From Photobacterium sp. DA100 (lineage in GTDB: Bacteria > Pseudomonadota > Gammaproteobacteria > Enterobacterales > Vibrionaceae): 64,000 bases of DNA. The translations under genes and the position numbers were made by a program. The DNA is taken from NCBI RefSeq assembly GCF_029223585.1, contig NZ_CP119423.1, positions 868,001 to 932,000 on the forward strand, in the 5' to 3' direction. Shown here one piece after another: positions 1 to 8,132 of this stretch (the first letter of the stretch is position 1; every line of letters begins with the position of its first letter). The notes beneath the pieces are model-generated. The model saw nothing but the letters and a program-made list of their open reading frames with translations. It did not search any database and was not told where the DNA came from.

Positions 1-950
1 CAATGTATAACCAACTTGAGCAACAATACCGGGTAAGGCTTTCCTATAATTCAAAGAAGTTCCTGATTATATATTTTTCTCTGACCCTACTAAGGGGCAG
101 GCAAGGGCGCAGGCTCTCAGCGCTGGATATCGATGACTGGCTATCGAATCAATATTTTAAGGTATTTGATAACCATGAAGAAAACCTGTTGGCTAGCCGT
201 ATTCTTGCTTCTATGACGTTTTATTCGGGTAAATATAATTGTTATGACCCGCGTCTGACGCCGCAGATAGAAAATTTCACCCAGAAGCTATGTGGCAGTA
301 TCCGAACGCATATCCATAATCGGAATGACTTTTTCGCCGATCTTTATAGTGTTATTAAAAGCTGTTTAACTCAGGCTAAGCTGAATATTTCATTTCCAGA
401 TAAAAAGTTGTCAAAAGTTAAGGAAAGACATCAGTTTGTCTATCAGTTAGTTGAGAAATATATTGCTGATGTTGAGCGAAGTGTTGGACTGGTTTTAAGT
501 GAAAATCATCTCGCAACGATTACGATGGTAATAAAGAAATATGTGGTGCAAAATAAAGCGATTGATAGAGAAAGAGCAAGAATCTATCTGGTTAGTAATT
601 CTTCACACAATAAACTCGGCTATTTTATTGAGAAATTAAAAACCCATTTCCACATTGATATTAAAGGGATCGTCAATAGCAATGAAATTATTCACATCCC
701 CGAAGACCAATATGATGTGTTGATTACTTTTACCAATAAAATTTCCCGCTATTTATCTTTCCATGGCAAAACATCGGTCAAAGTAGATTTCCAGCTGGGT
801 GAAAGCGATCTCAGGGCGCTAAAACAGCTCGGACTGTCTCGATCGGCGCGCAAGATCCCGGTCGACCAATTCATTGCGCAGATCCAGCAACTCTCCCCGC
901 ATGAGCTCAACCATTTACTAAAAACACAGTATAAAGAGCACTTTATTTAA
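1..950 (+). CDS. PRD-domain transcriptional regulator, 3' part (5' end outside window)
   Basis: The reading frame is open through the left edge, so only the last ~315 residues are visible. They are mostly helical and resemble a PTS regulation domain (about residues 1-190). A small alpha/beta domain follows, starting near RIYLVSNSSHNKLGYFIEKL, that looks like the EIIB-like module of BglG/LicR/MtlR-type regulators. The position where an EIIB phospho-cysteine would lie is a serine here. Proteins of this kind control sugar operons in response to phosphorylation by HPr or EII proteins. The gene lies 97 bases upstream of a PTS permease gene on the same strand, which suggests it regulates that operon. 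The N-terminal DNA- or RNA-binding domain is missing, so activator and antiterminator cannot be told apart. Confidence 0.6.
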   Translation, partial: MYNQLEQQYRVRLSYNSKKFLIIYFSLTLLRGRQGRRLSALDIDDWLSNQYFKVFDNHEENLLASRILASMTFYSGKYNCYDPRLTPQIENFTQKLCGSIRTHIHNRNDFFADLYSVIKSCLTQAKLNISFPDKKLSKVKERHQFVYQLVEKYIADVERSVGLVLSENHLATITMVIKKYVVQNKAIDRERARIYLVSNSSHNKLGYFIEKLKTHFHIDIKGIVNSNEIIHIPEDQYDVLITFTNKISRYLSFHGKTSVKVDFQLGESDLRALKQLGLSRSARKIPVDQFIAQIQQLSPHELNHLLKTQYKEHFI

Positions 951-988
951 GGGCAGTTTGTGCGTCAATTTTAGCTGATTTTCTTACC

Positions 989-1016
989 TTGATGGCCCTT
1001 AGCAAAATTTTATGAT
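989..1016 (+). promoter_or_regulatory. Predicted sigma-70 promoter of the PTS-lyase-deacetylase operon
   Basis: A TTGATG -35 (989-994), a 16-base spacer and a TATGAT -10 (1011-1016) lie between the regulator stop and the PTS gene start. A start near 1023 would give a leader of about 25 bases. This indicates the metabolic genes can be transcribed separately from the regulator. It is prediction only. Confidence 0.45.
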
Positions 1017-1047
1017 GAGGGTAAATTAATCTAATAGGTACCCAACA

Positions 1048-2607
1048 ATGAGTTCTAGCTTCAAAAACGAAGTCCAGACATTCGGTCGCTCCTTGCTCCT
1101 ACCCATCGCGGTGCTAGCCCCGGTAGGTATGATCATGGGGGTGTCGAGTGCACTTGGACAAGCTTATATGGTGGAAAAGCTCCCGCTCTTGGGGAACGAG
1201 TTTTTTACCACTCTGTTCCAGTCCCTGCGTGATATTGCCAGTGTCATCTTCTCTAACATTCCGTTGCTGTTTGCGATGGGGGTGGCTTACGGCATGTCGA
1301 AGAAAGAAAAGGGGATTGCGGTATTTGCCTCGGTTATCGCTTACTTGACGTTGCTGATTTCGATGAAAGTCAGTTTGCAACTGACCGGCACCCTGACCAC
1401 TGATAACCCCGGGCTGGTGGGGCAGGGCATGGTTTTAGGGGTGCATACCCTCAAGATTGAAGCGCTGGGTGGTATTATTGCCGGTTTGGTGGCCGCCTTG
1501 ACCACCGACAGGTTCTATCGCCTCGAGTTGCCATTGGCTTTTGCTTTCTTCAGCGGCAAAAAATCGGTAGCGATCATCTCAATCGCGCTCATTGTGCCGA
1601 TCGGCTTGTTGATCCCGTTCTTCTGGAATATGTTCACCTCAGCCATGGTGAGCCTGTCGAGTATCTTTATGGCCGAGGGCTTTGGCCCGGGGATCTACTG
1701 GACACTCAATCGCTTGTTGATCCCGTTTGGCCTCCATCATGTGTTCAGCTCTGCGCTTCGCTTTACTGAAGCCGGCGGGATCTACGTCATCGATGGGGTG
1801 ACTTACACCGGTATTCTTCCGGCGATGAACCAAATTCTGTTTGAGCTCGGCCCTAACCATCCTGCTTGGCAAGAGCATATGCCAACCCTTTCTGCCTACT
1901 TGGCGCCGGGACAGATGCTGACTACCCTGTTCCGTATCCCTGCGATTGGTCTGGCGATGTACCACACCGCGTTTGCCAAGAACAAGACCATTGCCAAAGG
2001 CCTGATCCTGACCATTGTGCTGACGGCGTTCTTGGGCAACGTCACTGAGCCGCTGGAATTCTCATTCCTGTTCATCGCGCCGAAACTGTTCTTTGTCTAC
2101 GCCCTGCTGTGCGGTTTGCTGACTGTACCTATGTACTACCTGGACATCTCTATGGGGTATATCCGCGGTACGATCTTTGACTTCGGGATCTTTGGCCTGA
2201 TGTACGAAAATACCCAGTGGCTGAGCCTGGTTATCCTCGGCTTGATTAACTTCGTGGTGTTCTATTTCGTCTTCCGCTACGCCATCGTTAAGTTCAACGT
2301 TGCTACCCCGGGGCGCGAAAAGGATGTTGGCGACAATACGCTTTTGATCAACAAGGAATACGGCAAGATTGCGGATATCGTCGTTGAGGCCCTTGGCGGC
2401 AAAGGCAACATCAAACGTGTCGAAAACTGTGTGACCCGCCTGCGTATCGACGTGAAAGATCAGAAAATTATCGATGTGAAGAAATTCAAAGAAGCTGGCT
2501 CTTCGGGGACGTTCATCCCATCCAGTAACCATGTCCATGTTGTATTCGGCCCACATGTCGAGTTTGTACGTAACGCTGTCGATGACAATCTAGCCCAGGG
2601 AGCATAA
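1048..2607 (+). CDS. PTS sugar transporter EIICB, glucose/maltose/GlcNAc superfamily
   Basis: This 519-residue inner-membrane permease imports and phosphorylates a sugar. The N-terminal EIIC domain (about 1-410) has many hydrophobic segments and family motifs such as AMGVAYGMSK and GNVTEPLEFSFLF. A linker leads to a C-terminal EIIB domain whose phospho-cysteine is C461 in VENCVTRLRI. There is no EIIA domain, so a separate EIIA-Glc must supply the phosphate. Length and C-B order fit MalX (about 530 residues) and NagE-type proteins, and it is clearly related to nagE at 55326 in this window. It starts an apparent three-gene operon with a lyase (3 bases downstream) and a NagA-like deacetylase. 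The natural substrate cannot be read from sequence. The neighbours point to an N-substituted amino sugar rather than plain glucose or maltose. Confidence 0.88.
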   Translation: MSSSFKNEVQTFGRSLLLPIAVLAPVGMIMGVSSALGQAYMVEKLPLLGNEFFTTLFQSLRDIASVIFSNIPLLFAMGVAYGMSKKEKGIAVFASVIAYLTLLISMKVSLQLTGTLTTDNPGLVGQGMVLGVHTLKIEALGGIIAGLVAALTTDRFYRLELPLAFAFFSGKKSVAIISIALIVPIGLLIPFFWNMFTSAMVSLSSIFMAEGFGPGIYWTLNRLLIPFGLHHVFSSALRFTEAGGIYVIDGVTYTGILPAMNQILFELGPNHPAWQEHMPTLSAYLAPGQMLTTLFRIPAIGLAMYHTAFAKNKTIAKGLILTIVLTAFLGNVTEPLEFSFLFIAPKLFFVYALLCGLLTVPMYYLDISMGYIRGTIFDFGIFGLMYENTQWLSLVILGLINFVVFYFVFRYAIVKFNVATPGREKDVGDNTLLINKEYGKIADIVVEALGGKGNIKRVENCVTRLRIDVKDQKIIDVKKFKEAGSSGTFIPSSNHVHVVFGPHVEFVRNAVDDNLAQGA

Positions 2608-2610
2608 CTG

Positions 2611-3957
2611 ATGCGTGCTTTATACGATTCAAAGAGCAAAACCATTGATCATGAAGGGATGAAAGATCTCTTCTCTAACGATGCCCGCATTCAGTCTTGG
2701 CTTGATCTCGAGTCGGCCCTGGCGCAGGCACAGGCGGAGGTGGGGATGATCCCCGCCGAAGCCGCCCGTAACATTGCGGAAAACAGCCATATCGACAAGA
2801 TTGACCTGGTGCGGATGAATGAAATCTTCGAGAAGATCGGCCATGGTTTTGTGCCACTTATCAAGGTACTGGTGGAGGCCTGCGACGAAGAAAGCGGCAA
2901 GTATGTTCACTACGGGGTAACAACGCAGAATATCCAGCAGAGTGCCCATTTGCTGCTGGTGAAGAAGTTCCACGACAAGCTGATGGATTTTGTCGACCGC
3001 ACCATTGTTAACCTTGGCCGCCTGGCGGCCGAGCACAAAGACACCGTGATGGCGGGCCGTACCCACGGCAAGCACGCACTGCCAATTACCTATGGCTACA
3101 AGGTCGCCGTGTGGATTAACGAGCTGATGGCGGCAAAAGAGCGGATGCAGGAAGCGGAAAAGCGTGTGTTCACCGTTATGATGGGCGGCGCGGTTGGTGC
3201 TTTCCACGCAACCGGTGAGAAAGGGCGCCAGGTGCAGGATCGTGTCGCGGAAATGCTGGGGATGCATTCGATGCCGATCCCGTCGCGTAATACGCGCATC
3301 TTCCGCGCCGAATACATTACCAACTTGTGCTTGCTGGCCACGACCTACCACAAGATAGCGGAAGAGGTATACCAGACCTCCAGCGAAGAGTTTGCCGAAG
3401 TATCGGAAGCCTTCACCAAGGGCACGGTGGGCAGCAGTACCATGCCGCAGAAGGTCAACCCTAAGCTGGCTAAGGGGATCATCGCCAACTCCCAGAAGCT
3501 GTATTCGGTACAGACGGCGAGCATGTATGTTGCCCCGCGTCCGTTCGAGGCTGATAGCTCGGCCTACTTCATTTATGATGCCAGCTTGCAGGAAAGTGTT
3601 GAGCTGATGGCGGAGATTATCCTGCGTGCCGAGGAGCTGACTCGGACACTGGTGGTTAACCGCGAGCGGATGTTCGATAACGTGATGATCACCAAGGGGC
3701 TGATCAATAGCGAGAAAATCATGATGAGCCTGGTTGAGCGCCTAGGTAAGGATCCCGCCCATGAGCTGGTTTATGAACTGGCGATGGAAAGTACCCACCA
3801 GGGAATTGACTACAATGTCGTACTGGCCAGCAACCCGGTGATCACCGAGCACTTTAGCGAGCAGGAGATCAAGGAGATGCTGGATCCGGCCTGTTACACC
3901 GGCTTGTGTGCGGATATCGCAGAGCAGTTTGCCCAGTTGGCCTTACAGGGGAAATAG
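2611..3957 (+). CDS. Aspartase/fumarase-superfamily lyase (adenylosuccinate-lyase-like)
   Basis: This 448-residue protein has the superfamily's hallmark regions: AGRTHGKHALPIT with H152, and the catalytic serine loop GSSTMPQKVNP (about residues 274-284). It is therefore probably an active lyase. Members cleave C-N or C-O bonds by beta-elimination, usually releasing fumarate. The overall form (about 450 residues, PYGVTTQNIQ-like region) is closest to adenylosuccinate lyase and carboxymuconate cycloisomerase relatives. The setting argues against housekeeping purB: it lies between a PTS permease (gap 3 bases, SD AGGGAG at 2598) and a sugar-phosphate deacetylase (GTG 2 bases after its stop). I infer that it acts on an imported sugar conjugate carrying a succinyl/aspartyl-type group. 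That role is inference, not established. Confidence 0.8.
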   Translation: MRALYDSKSKTIDHEGMKDLFSNDARIQSWLDLESALAQAQAEVGMIPAEAARNIAENSHIDKIDLVRMNEIFEKIGHGFVPLIKVLVEACDEESGKYVHYGVTTQNIQQSAHLLLVKKFHDKLMDFVDRTIVNLGRLAAEHKDTVMAGRTHGKHALPITYGYKVAVWINELMAAKERMQEAEKRVFTVMMGGAVGAFHATGEKGRQVQDRVAEMLGMHSMPIPSRNTRIFRAEYITNLCLLATTYHKIAEEVYQTSSEEFAEVSEAFTKGTVGSSTMPQKVNPKLAKGIIANSQKLYSVQTASMYVAPRPFEADSSAYFIYDASLQESVELMAEIILRAEELTRTLVVNRERMFDNVMITKGLINSEKIMMSLVERLGKDPAHELVYELAMESTHQGIDYNVVLASNPVITEHFSEQEIKEMLDPACYTGLCADIAEQFAQLALQGK

Positions 3958-3959
3958 CC

Positions 3960-5159
3960 GTGGGTCATTTCATTATCAAATCGGATCACATCATCACCCC
4001 GCAGGGGGAGGTTGCCGGCTTCCTTGAGGTCAATAATGGCAAGATCACGGCAATCCACCGTGAGTATACTGGCGAGTATATCGATCATAGCGAGCACAAC
4101 ATCATGCCGGGCTTTGTCGATATTCACATTCATGGCTGGGGCAGGGGCTCTTTTGCCTACAAGGGGACGCTAGACTCTCTGCGCCATATGAGTGAAGACC
4201 TGCCGAAGGTCGGCGTGACCTCCTACCTGCCGACCAGCGGTACTATGCCCAATGATTTTCTCGAGAGCTCGTTGCAGGCTGCGGCGGAGCATATTGCCGA
4301 GTTTCAACCTGCAATGGGAGCCGAGCCGGTTGGGGTCCATATGGAAGGCCCGTATATCAACCCCGAGTATCTGGGGCTGCAGCGGGAGGATAGTATCCAG
4401 CGACCGAGTATCGCGGGCTTTGATCATTTCAATGCATTATCGGGTGACAACATTCGCTTGATGACGCTGGCCCCGGAGGTGGAGGGCAGCTTAGATCTTA
4501 TTCGCCATATGCGCAGCAAGGGGATCACGGCGTCGGCCGGTCATACTGCGGCGACGTTTGACCAAATTACCACGGCGATTGAAGCGGGCTTGAACCATTT
4601 CACCCATGCGTTCAGTGGGATGCGAGGTTTTCATCACCGTGAGCTGGGAGTTGTCGGGGCGTTGATGTATCACCAGGATGTGTATGCCGAAGTCGCTAAG
4701 CAGACAGGGATCACCATCCGCCATGAAGCGTTCGATATTCTTTATCGGCTGAAAAAAGATCGCCGTTTGGTGATGATGACGGACTGTATGGGCTATGCCG
4801 ATTTTCCTGATGGCTATGAGTTCTACCACTACCTGCGTAAAGAAACCTTCAACGTCAAAGATGGTCAGTTGTTCCTGACCCATGATGACGGCACGGTGAA
4901 GCAGGTGAACCCGTGCTGCTACAAAGACGTCGAAGGGCTGGAGATGAACTTCCTTGAATCGGTGCGGGCTGTTGTCGACCGGCTGGATAATGGTCTCTGC
5001 TCGGTAGCAAGCATCGCCTGCGAAAACCCGGCTACCTTGGCAGGGGTCGCTGACCGCAAAGGGAGCCTTGAGGCCGGAAAAGATGCCGATATTCTGGTAC
5101 TGGACCAAGAGCTGCAGCTGTTGGACGTATACTGCTGTGGTGTGAAGCAGGCCTTGTAA
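3960..5159 (+). CDS. NagA-like amidohydrolase (N-acetylglucosamine-6-phosphate deacetylase family), HxH type
   Basis: This 399-residue protein starts at GTG 3960, two bases after the lyase stop, with GGGGA at 3949. An upstream ATG at 3906 lies inside the lyase gene and is unlikely. Family residues are present: H56-I-H58-G, E129 in HMEGPY, H195 in SAGHTAA, H216 in THAFSGM and D275 in MTDCMGY. The HxH metal pair resembles binuclear deacetylases such as the Bacillus type. The other NagA in this window (53118-54254) has the Q-L-N form typical of E. coli. The usual HLFNAM motif reads HAFSGM here, which suggests a changed substrate pocket. It probably removes an acyl group from the phosphorylated product of the PTS. 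The specific substrate is unknown. Confidence 0.78.
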   Translation: MGHFIIKSDHIITPQGEVAGFLEVNNGKITAIHREYTGEYIDHSEHNIMPGFVDIHIHGWGRGSFAYKGTLDSLRHMSEDLPKVGVTSYLPTSGTMPNDFLESSLQAAAEHIAEFQPAMGAEPVGVHMEGPYINPEYLGLQREDSIQRPSIAGFDHFNALSGDNIRLMTLAPEVEGSLDLIRHMRSKGITASAGHTAATFDQITTAIEAGLNHFTHAFSGMRGFHHRELGVVGALMYHQDVYAEVAKQTGITIRHEAFDILYRLKKDRRLVMMTDCMGYADFPDGYEFYHYLRKETFNVKDGQLFLTHDDGTVKQVNPCCYKDVEGLEMNFLESVRAVVDRLDNGLCSVASIACENPATLAGVADRKGSLEAGKDADILVLDQELQLLDVYCCGVKQAL

Positions 5160-5201
5160 TATTGTTTGGGTATTATTGATCCCATGACATCAAATTAAGT
5201 T

Positions 5202-5232
5202 AATGGCTGGCAGTTTTGCCAGCCATTTTTAA
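5202..5232 (+). terminator. Rho-independent terminator of the PTS-lyase-deacetylase operon
   Basis: A perfect 10-bp stem (AATGGCTGGC / GCCAGCCATT) with a 6-base loop is followed by a T run. It lies 43 bases after the deacetylase stop. Confidence 0.8.
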
Positions 5233-5313
5233 TTTCACTGGACATAAAATCAGATAACCACGCACGAATGCACTTATTTTAAGCGTGTGTAGTTATTTCG
5301 TTATGTTGGCGAA

Positions 5314-6729
5314 TTAATTGTGGAGGTTTTCGCCCCGGGTATTGATGACTTCTTGATACCAGTGGAAAGAGGCTTTCTTTTTCCGCACTAGATCATTGTT
5401 GTGATCAACATAAATAAACCCATATTGCTTTTTATAGCCATTTAGCCAGCTAAGCAGATCGATGGCAGACCAAGCGTAATAACCTTTAACATTCACGCCG
5501 GCATCAATCGCTTTTTTGACGGCAACCAGATGGTCATTAATAAAGTTGATCCTTGGAATATCACAGACTTCACCTTCGATGATAGGATCTTCATCGCCAA
5601 GACCATTTTCAGTGATATACATTCTGATATCGCCATAATAGTCTTTGAGAAGCTGCAAACCATCAACAAAACCTTCGGGTGAGATTTCCCATCCCCACTT
5701 GGTGTAGCGCTTGTCATTCATTTTGACTGTGCGGTATACACCGTCGAAGCTCGGGTTGCCCGGTGCGCCTGTTGAATTTTCTCGTGTTGGCTCGAGCGCT
5801 TCAAAAGGTTCGGTGATTTTTTCAACTCGTATAGGCTGGTAGTAATTGAGCCCGATGAAGTCGTTAAGAGGAGCGGCCTGTTTAATTGAAGCCAATTCAT
5901 CATCCAGCATGACAGGGCAAGTACCATTCTTCAGTAGTAGGCCCATCACATATTCAGGGTACTCTCCTTTAAGCACAGGGTCATAGTACCAGTTTATGCC
6001 GAACTGGTTGGCATGCATGGCTGCGAAGGTATGCTCTTTTGAGTCATCAACCGCAAAAGCCGGTGAGAAGACATGGCTAAGGCCAATTTCCCCATATTGT
6101 TTCAGCGCCTTATATGCTAAAACGGCTTTTGCATGGGCGGTAAAGACATTGTGTGTAGCCTGGAAGTATTTCGCAGGATCATTTTTAATGCCGGGTGGGT
6201 GTGCACCTGCAAGGTAGCCATGACCACAGAAGATCACGGTTTCATTGAAGGTGATGAAATGCTTAACTCGGTCACCAAAGTGCTCAAAACACACCTTTGC
6301 ATAACTGACGAAAGCATCGATGGTGTTTTTATTTAACCAGCCACCTTCTTTTTCCAAAGGTAGTGGTAGATCCCAGTGATATAGCGTAACAAATGGCACG
6401 ATGCCATATTTCAAGCACTCATCAATGACATTGTTGTAGAACTCAATCCCCTTAGGGTTAATGTCACCTGTACCTTCAGGGAATATACGTGCCCATGAAA
6501 TGGAGAAACGGTAAGATTCAAGCCCCATTTCAGCCATTAGCTTAATATCTTCTTTGTACCTGTGGTAATGATCGACTGCGATCTCACCTGTTGTGCCTTC
6601 GAAGGTTTTACCCGGGATAGTGACAAATTCATCCCAGTTAGTTAATCCTTTGCCATCTTCTTGAATGGCACCTTCTACCTGATAAGCAGCCGTAGCCGCT
6701 CCAAAGAAAAAATCGTTGGAGAATTTCAT
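5314..6729 (-). CDS. Glycoside hydrolase family 1, 6-phospho-beta-glucosidase type
   Basis: This 471-residue cytoplasmic enzyme has the GH1 acid/base glutamate E163 in TFNET (usually NEP) and the nucleophile E374 in YITENG. Near the C-terminus DLLSWLNGYKKQYGFIYVD provides the Ser, Lys and Tyr pattern that separates 6-phospho-glycosidases from plain beta-glucosidases. It should hydrolyse the phosphorylated disaccharide delivered by the PTS proteins encoded upstream on the same strand. It is the last gene of the leftward operon EIIB-EIIC-EIIA-LacI-GH1, 18 bases after the repressor. Cellobiose-6-P is the likeliest substrate. Other beta-glucosides are possible. A Thr in place of Pro after the acid/base Glu is the one departure from the classic motif. 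Confidence 0.88.
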   Translation of the reverse strand: MKFSNDFFFGAATAAYQVEGAIQEDGKGLTNWDEFVTIPGKTFEGTTGEIAVDHYHRYKEDIKLMAEMGLESYRFSISWARIFPEGTGDINPKGIEFYNNVIDECLKYGIVPFVTLYHWDLPLPLEKEGGWLNKNTIDAFVSYAKVCFEHFGDRVKHFITFNETVIFCGHGYLAGAHPPGIKNDPAKYFQATHNVFTAHAKAVLAYKALKQYGEIGLSHVFSPAFAVDDSKEHTFAAMHANQFGINWYYDPVLKGEYPEYVMGLLLKNGTCPVMLDDELASIKQAAPLNDFIGLNYYQPIRVEKITEPFEALEPTRENSTGAPGNPSFDGVYRTVKMNDKRYTKWGWEISPEGFVDGLQLLKDYYGDIRMYITENGLGDEDPIIEGEVCDIPRINFINDHLVAVKKAIDAGVNVKGYYAWSAIDLLSWLNGYKKQYGFIYVDHNNDLVRKKKASFHWYQEVINTRGENLHN

Positions 6730-6747
6730 ATTTAATCAACTTATATT

Positions 6748-7746
6748 TTATAGAGGTTTTGTTGACTCTCGAATAATCAACTGCCCTGAAATCAGTTCAG
6801 ATGAATCAGGTGTTTTCCCCTGGGTATATTCTTGGGCAACAAGCATGGCCCTTTCGGTAATATGGCTTATTGGTATATTAACGGTAGTGAGTTTTGGTGT
6901 AACAAATTCACTCATTTTTTCATTGTCGATACTGACTATCGAGAGCTGTTCAGGAACGTTGATTCCTTTTTCTCTGCAAGCTCGTAATATACCTATCGCA
7001 ATATCGTCACTGGCTGCGACAATGGCACTGAACGCAAAATGAGAGCCAAGTACTTCATTTGCTATCTGGTAGCCACTTTCCAGTGAGAAATTACAGCAAA
7101 AAATATCCGTGGTTAAACCAAGATGACTTTTTGCTGCAGTGACCGATTTAAATGTGGATAAACGTAATCTGGTTGTGTTGCTCATTGCATCTGGTCCGAA
7201 GTAGGCAATTTGACGATGCCCCGAGGTCAACAAATGCTCTAACGCATCAGCGATGGCTTTTTCTTGGTCAAAGGCAATCGAATAGCCTGCTTGATTTGGA
7301 AGTTGGCGACCGACATGGACAATAGGGATGTCAATGCTGTTATTCAGCTCGATCAGTTGCTCGCTTGTTAAACGGCGGCTATAGAGCACAATGACATCAC
7401 ATTTTTTGTCTACCAGAGATTGGATTGCTTCTAGCTCTAAATCAGGCTGGTTTTTACCATCGGCGATTAAGAGCTTTTTACCCATTTTATCTGCACTTAA
7501 AGATGCTTGTTTCAATAGGCTACCAAAGTAGTTGCCATCAAAGTCCGATAGGACCAGGCCAATACTGTTACCACTACTGTTTGCTAGTGCCTGAGCAAGG
7601 CTATTTGGCTTGTAGTTGAGTTCTTTCATCACCGCTTCAACGTGCTCGCGGGTACTGGGCTTTACTTGGCCCGTGCCGTTGATAACGCGAGAAACGGTTG
7701 CTTTAGACACACCAGCCATTTTGCAAACATCAGAAATTGTAGCCAT
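6748..7746 (-). CDS. LacI-family transcriptional repressor of the cellobiose-type PTS operon
   Basis: This 332-residue protein has an N-terminal LacI helix-turn-helix (MATISDVCKMAGVSKATVSR) with hinge, followed by a periplasmic-binding-protein-like effector domain. The ATG at 7746 is preferred over an in-frame TTG at 7749, with AGAGG upstream. The gene lies between EIIA and the GH1 gene in the operon it presumably controls, so it would be autoregulated. Three matching palindromic sites in front of the operon (9802-9859) are the natural operator candidates. LacI proteins at such loci typically sense the phosphorylated or free disaccharide. The inducer here is not known. Confidence 0.88.
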   Translation of the reverse strand: MATISDVCKMAGVSKATVSRVINGTGQVKPSTREHVEAVMKELNYKPNSLAQALANSSGNSIGLVLSDFDGNYFGSLLKQASLSADKMGKKLLIADGKNQPDLELEAIQSLVDKKCDVIVLYSRRLTSEQLIELNNSIDIPIVHVGRQLPNQAGYSIAFDQEKAIADALEHLLTSGHRQIAYFGPDAMSNTTRLRLSTFKSVTAAKSHLGLTTDIFCCNFSLESGYQIANEVLGSHFAFSAIVAASDDIAIGILRACREKGINVPEQLSIVSIDNEKMSEFVTPKLTTVNIPISHITERAMLVAQEYTQGKTPDSSELISGQLIIRESTKPL

Positions 7747-7802
7747 CAAAACCTCTTGATAGGAAAGGGAGTGATCCCGAATATTGTTGTTATGGTTGCT
7801 TG

Positions 7803-8132
7803 CTACGGTTGTTGTAGCTTGCGGTGAATATCAATGAGTTCCTCAATCAACTCCCGGGCAAGCATACTGGTCATGATATGGTCCTGAGCATGGACCATGA
7901 TGAGGTTAACCGGTACTTTGCCTTCGCCTTGATCCAAGCCGATGAGTTGGGTTTGTACATCATGCGCTTTTTTTGCTGCGGCAGATGATTCGTTGAGTAA
8001 GTCATCAGCCCCTTTCCAGTTGCCAGCCTTGGCTGCTCTTAGTGCCTCCATGGCTAAGGACTTGGCAGAGCCTGCGTTGATAATGAGCTCCATGACCGTT
8101 GATTCTAAGTCAAAATCGATGTGATCTGTCAT
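7803..8132 (-). CDS. PTS lactose/cellobiose-family EIIA
   Basis: This 109-residue all-helical EIIA of the Lac/Chb family carries the conserved VHAQDHIM segment, whose histidine takes phosphate from HPr. It passes the phosphate to the EIIB encoded at 9441. The start ATG overlaps the EIIC stop in a TAATG arrangement, which indicates translational coupling. Its length matches typical ChbA/CelC proteins. Confidence 0.88.
   Translation of the reverse strand: MTDHIDFDLESTVMELIINAGSAKSLAMEALRAAKAGNWKGADDLLNESSAAAKKAHDVQTQLIGLDQGEGKVPVNLIMVHAQDHIMTSMLARELIEELIDIHRKLQQP

Noticed and set aside
2629..3351. 240-codon minus-strand frame opposite the lyase gene
   Set aside because: Antisense shadow of a well-supported enzyme; composition is His/Gln-rich without a domain.
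2611..3957. Calling the lyase purB
   Set aside because: Family motifs allow it, but the PTS/deacetylase operon setting makes housekeeping adenylosuccinate lyase unlikely.
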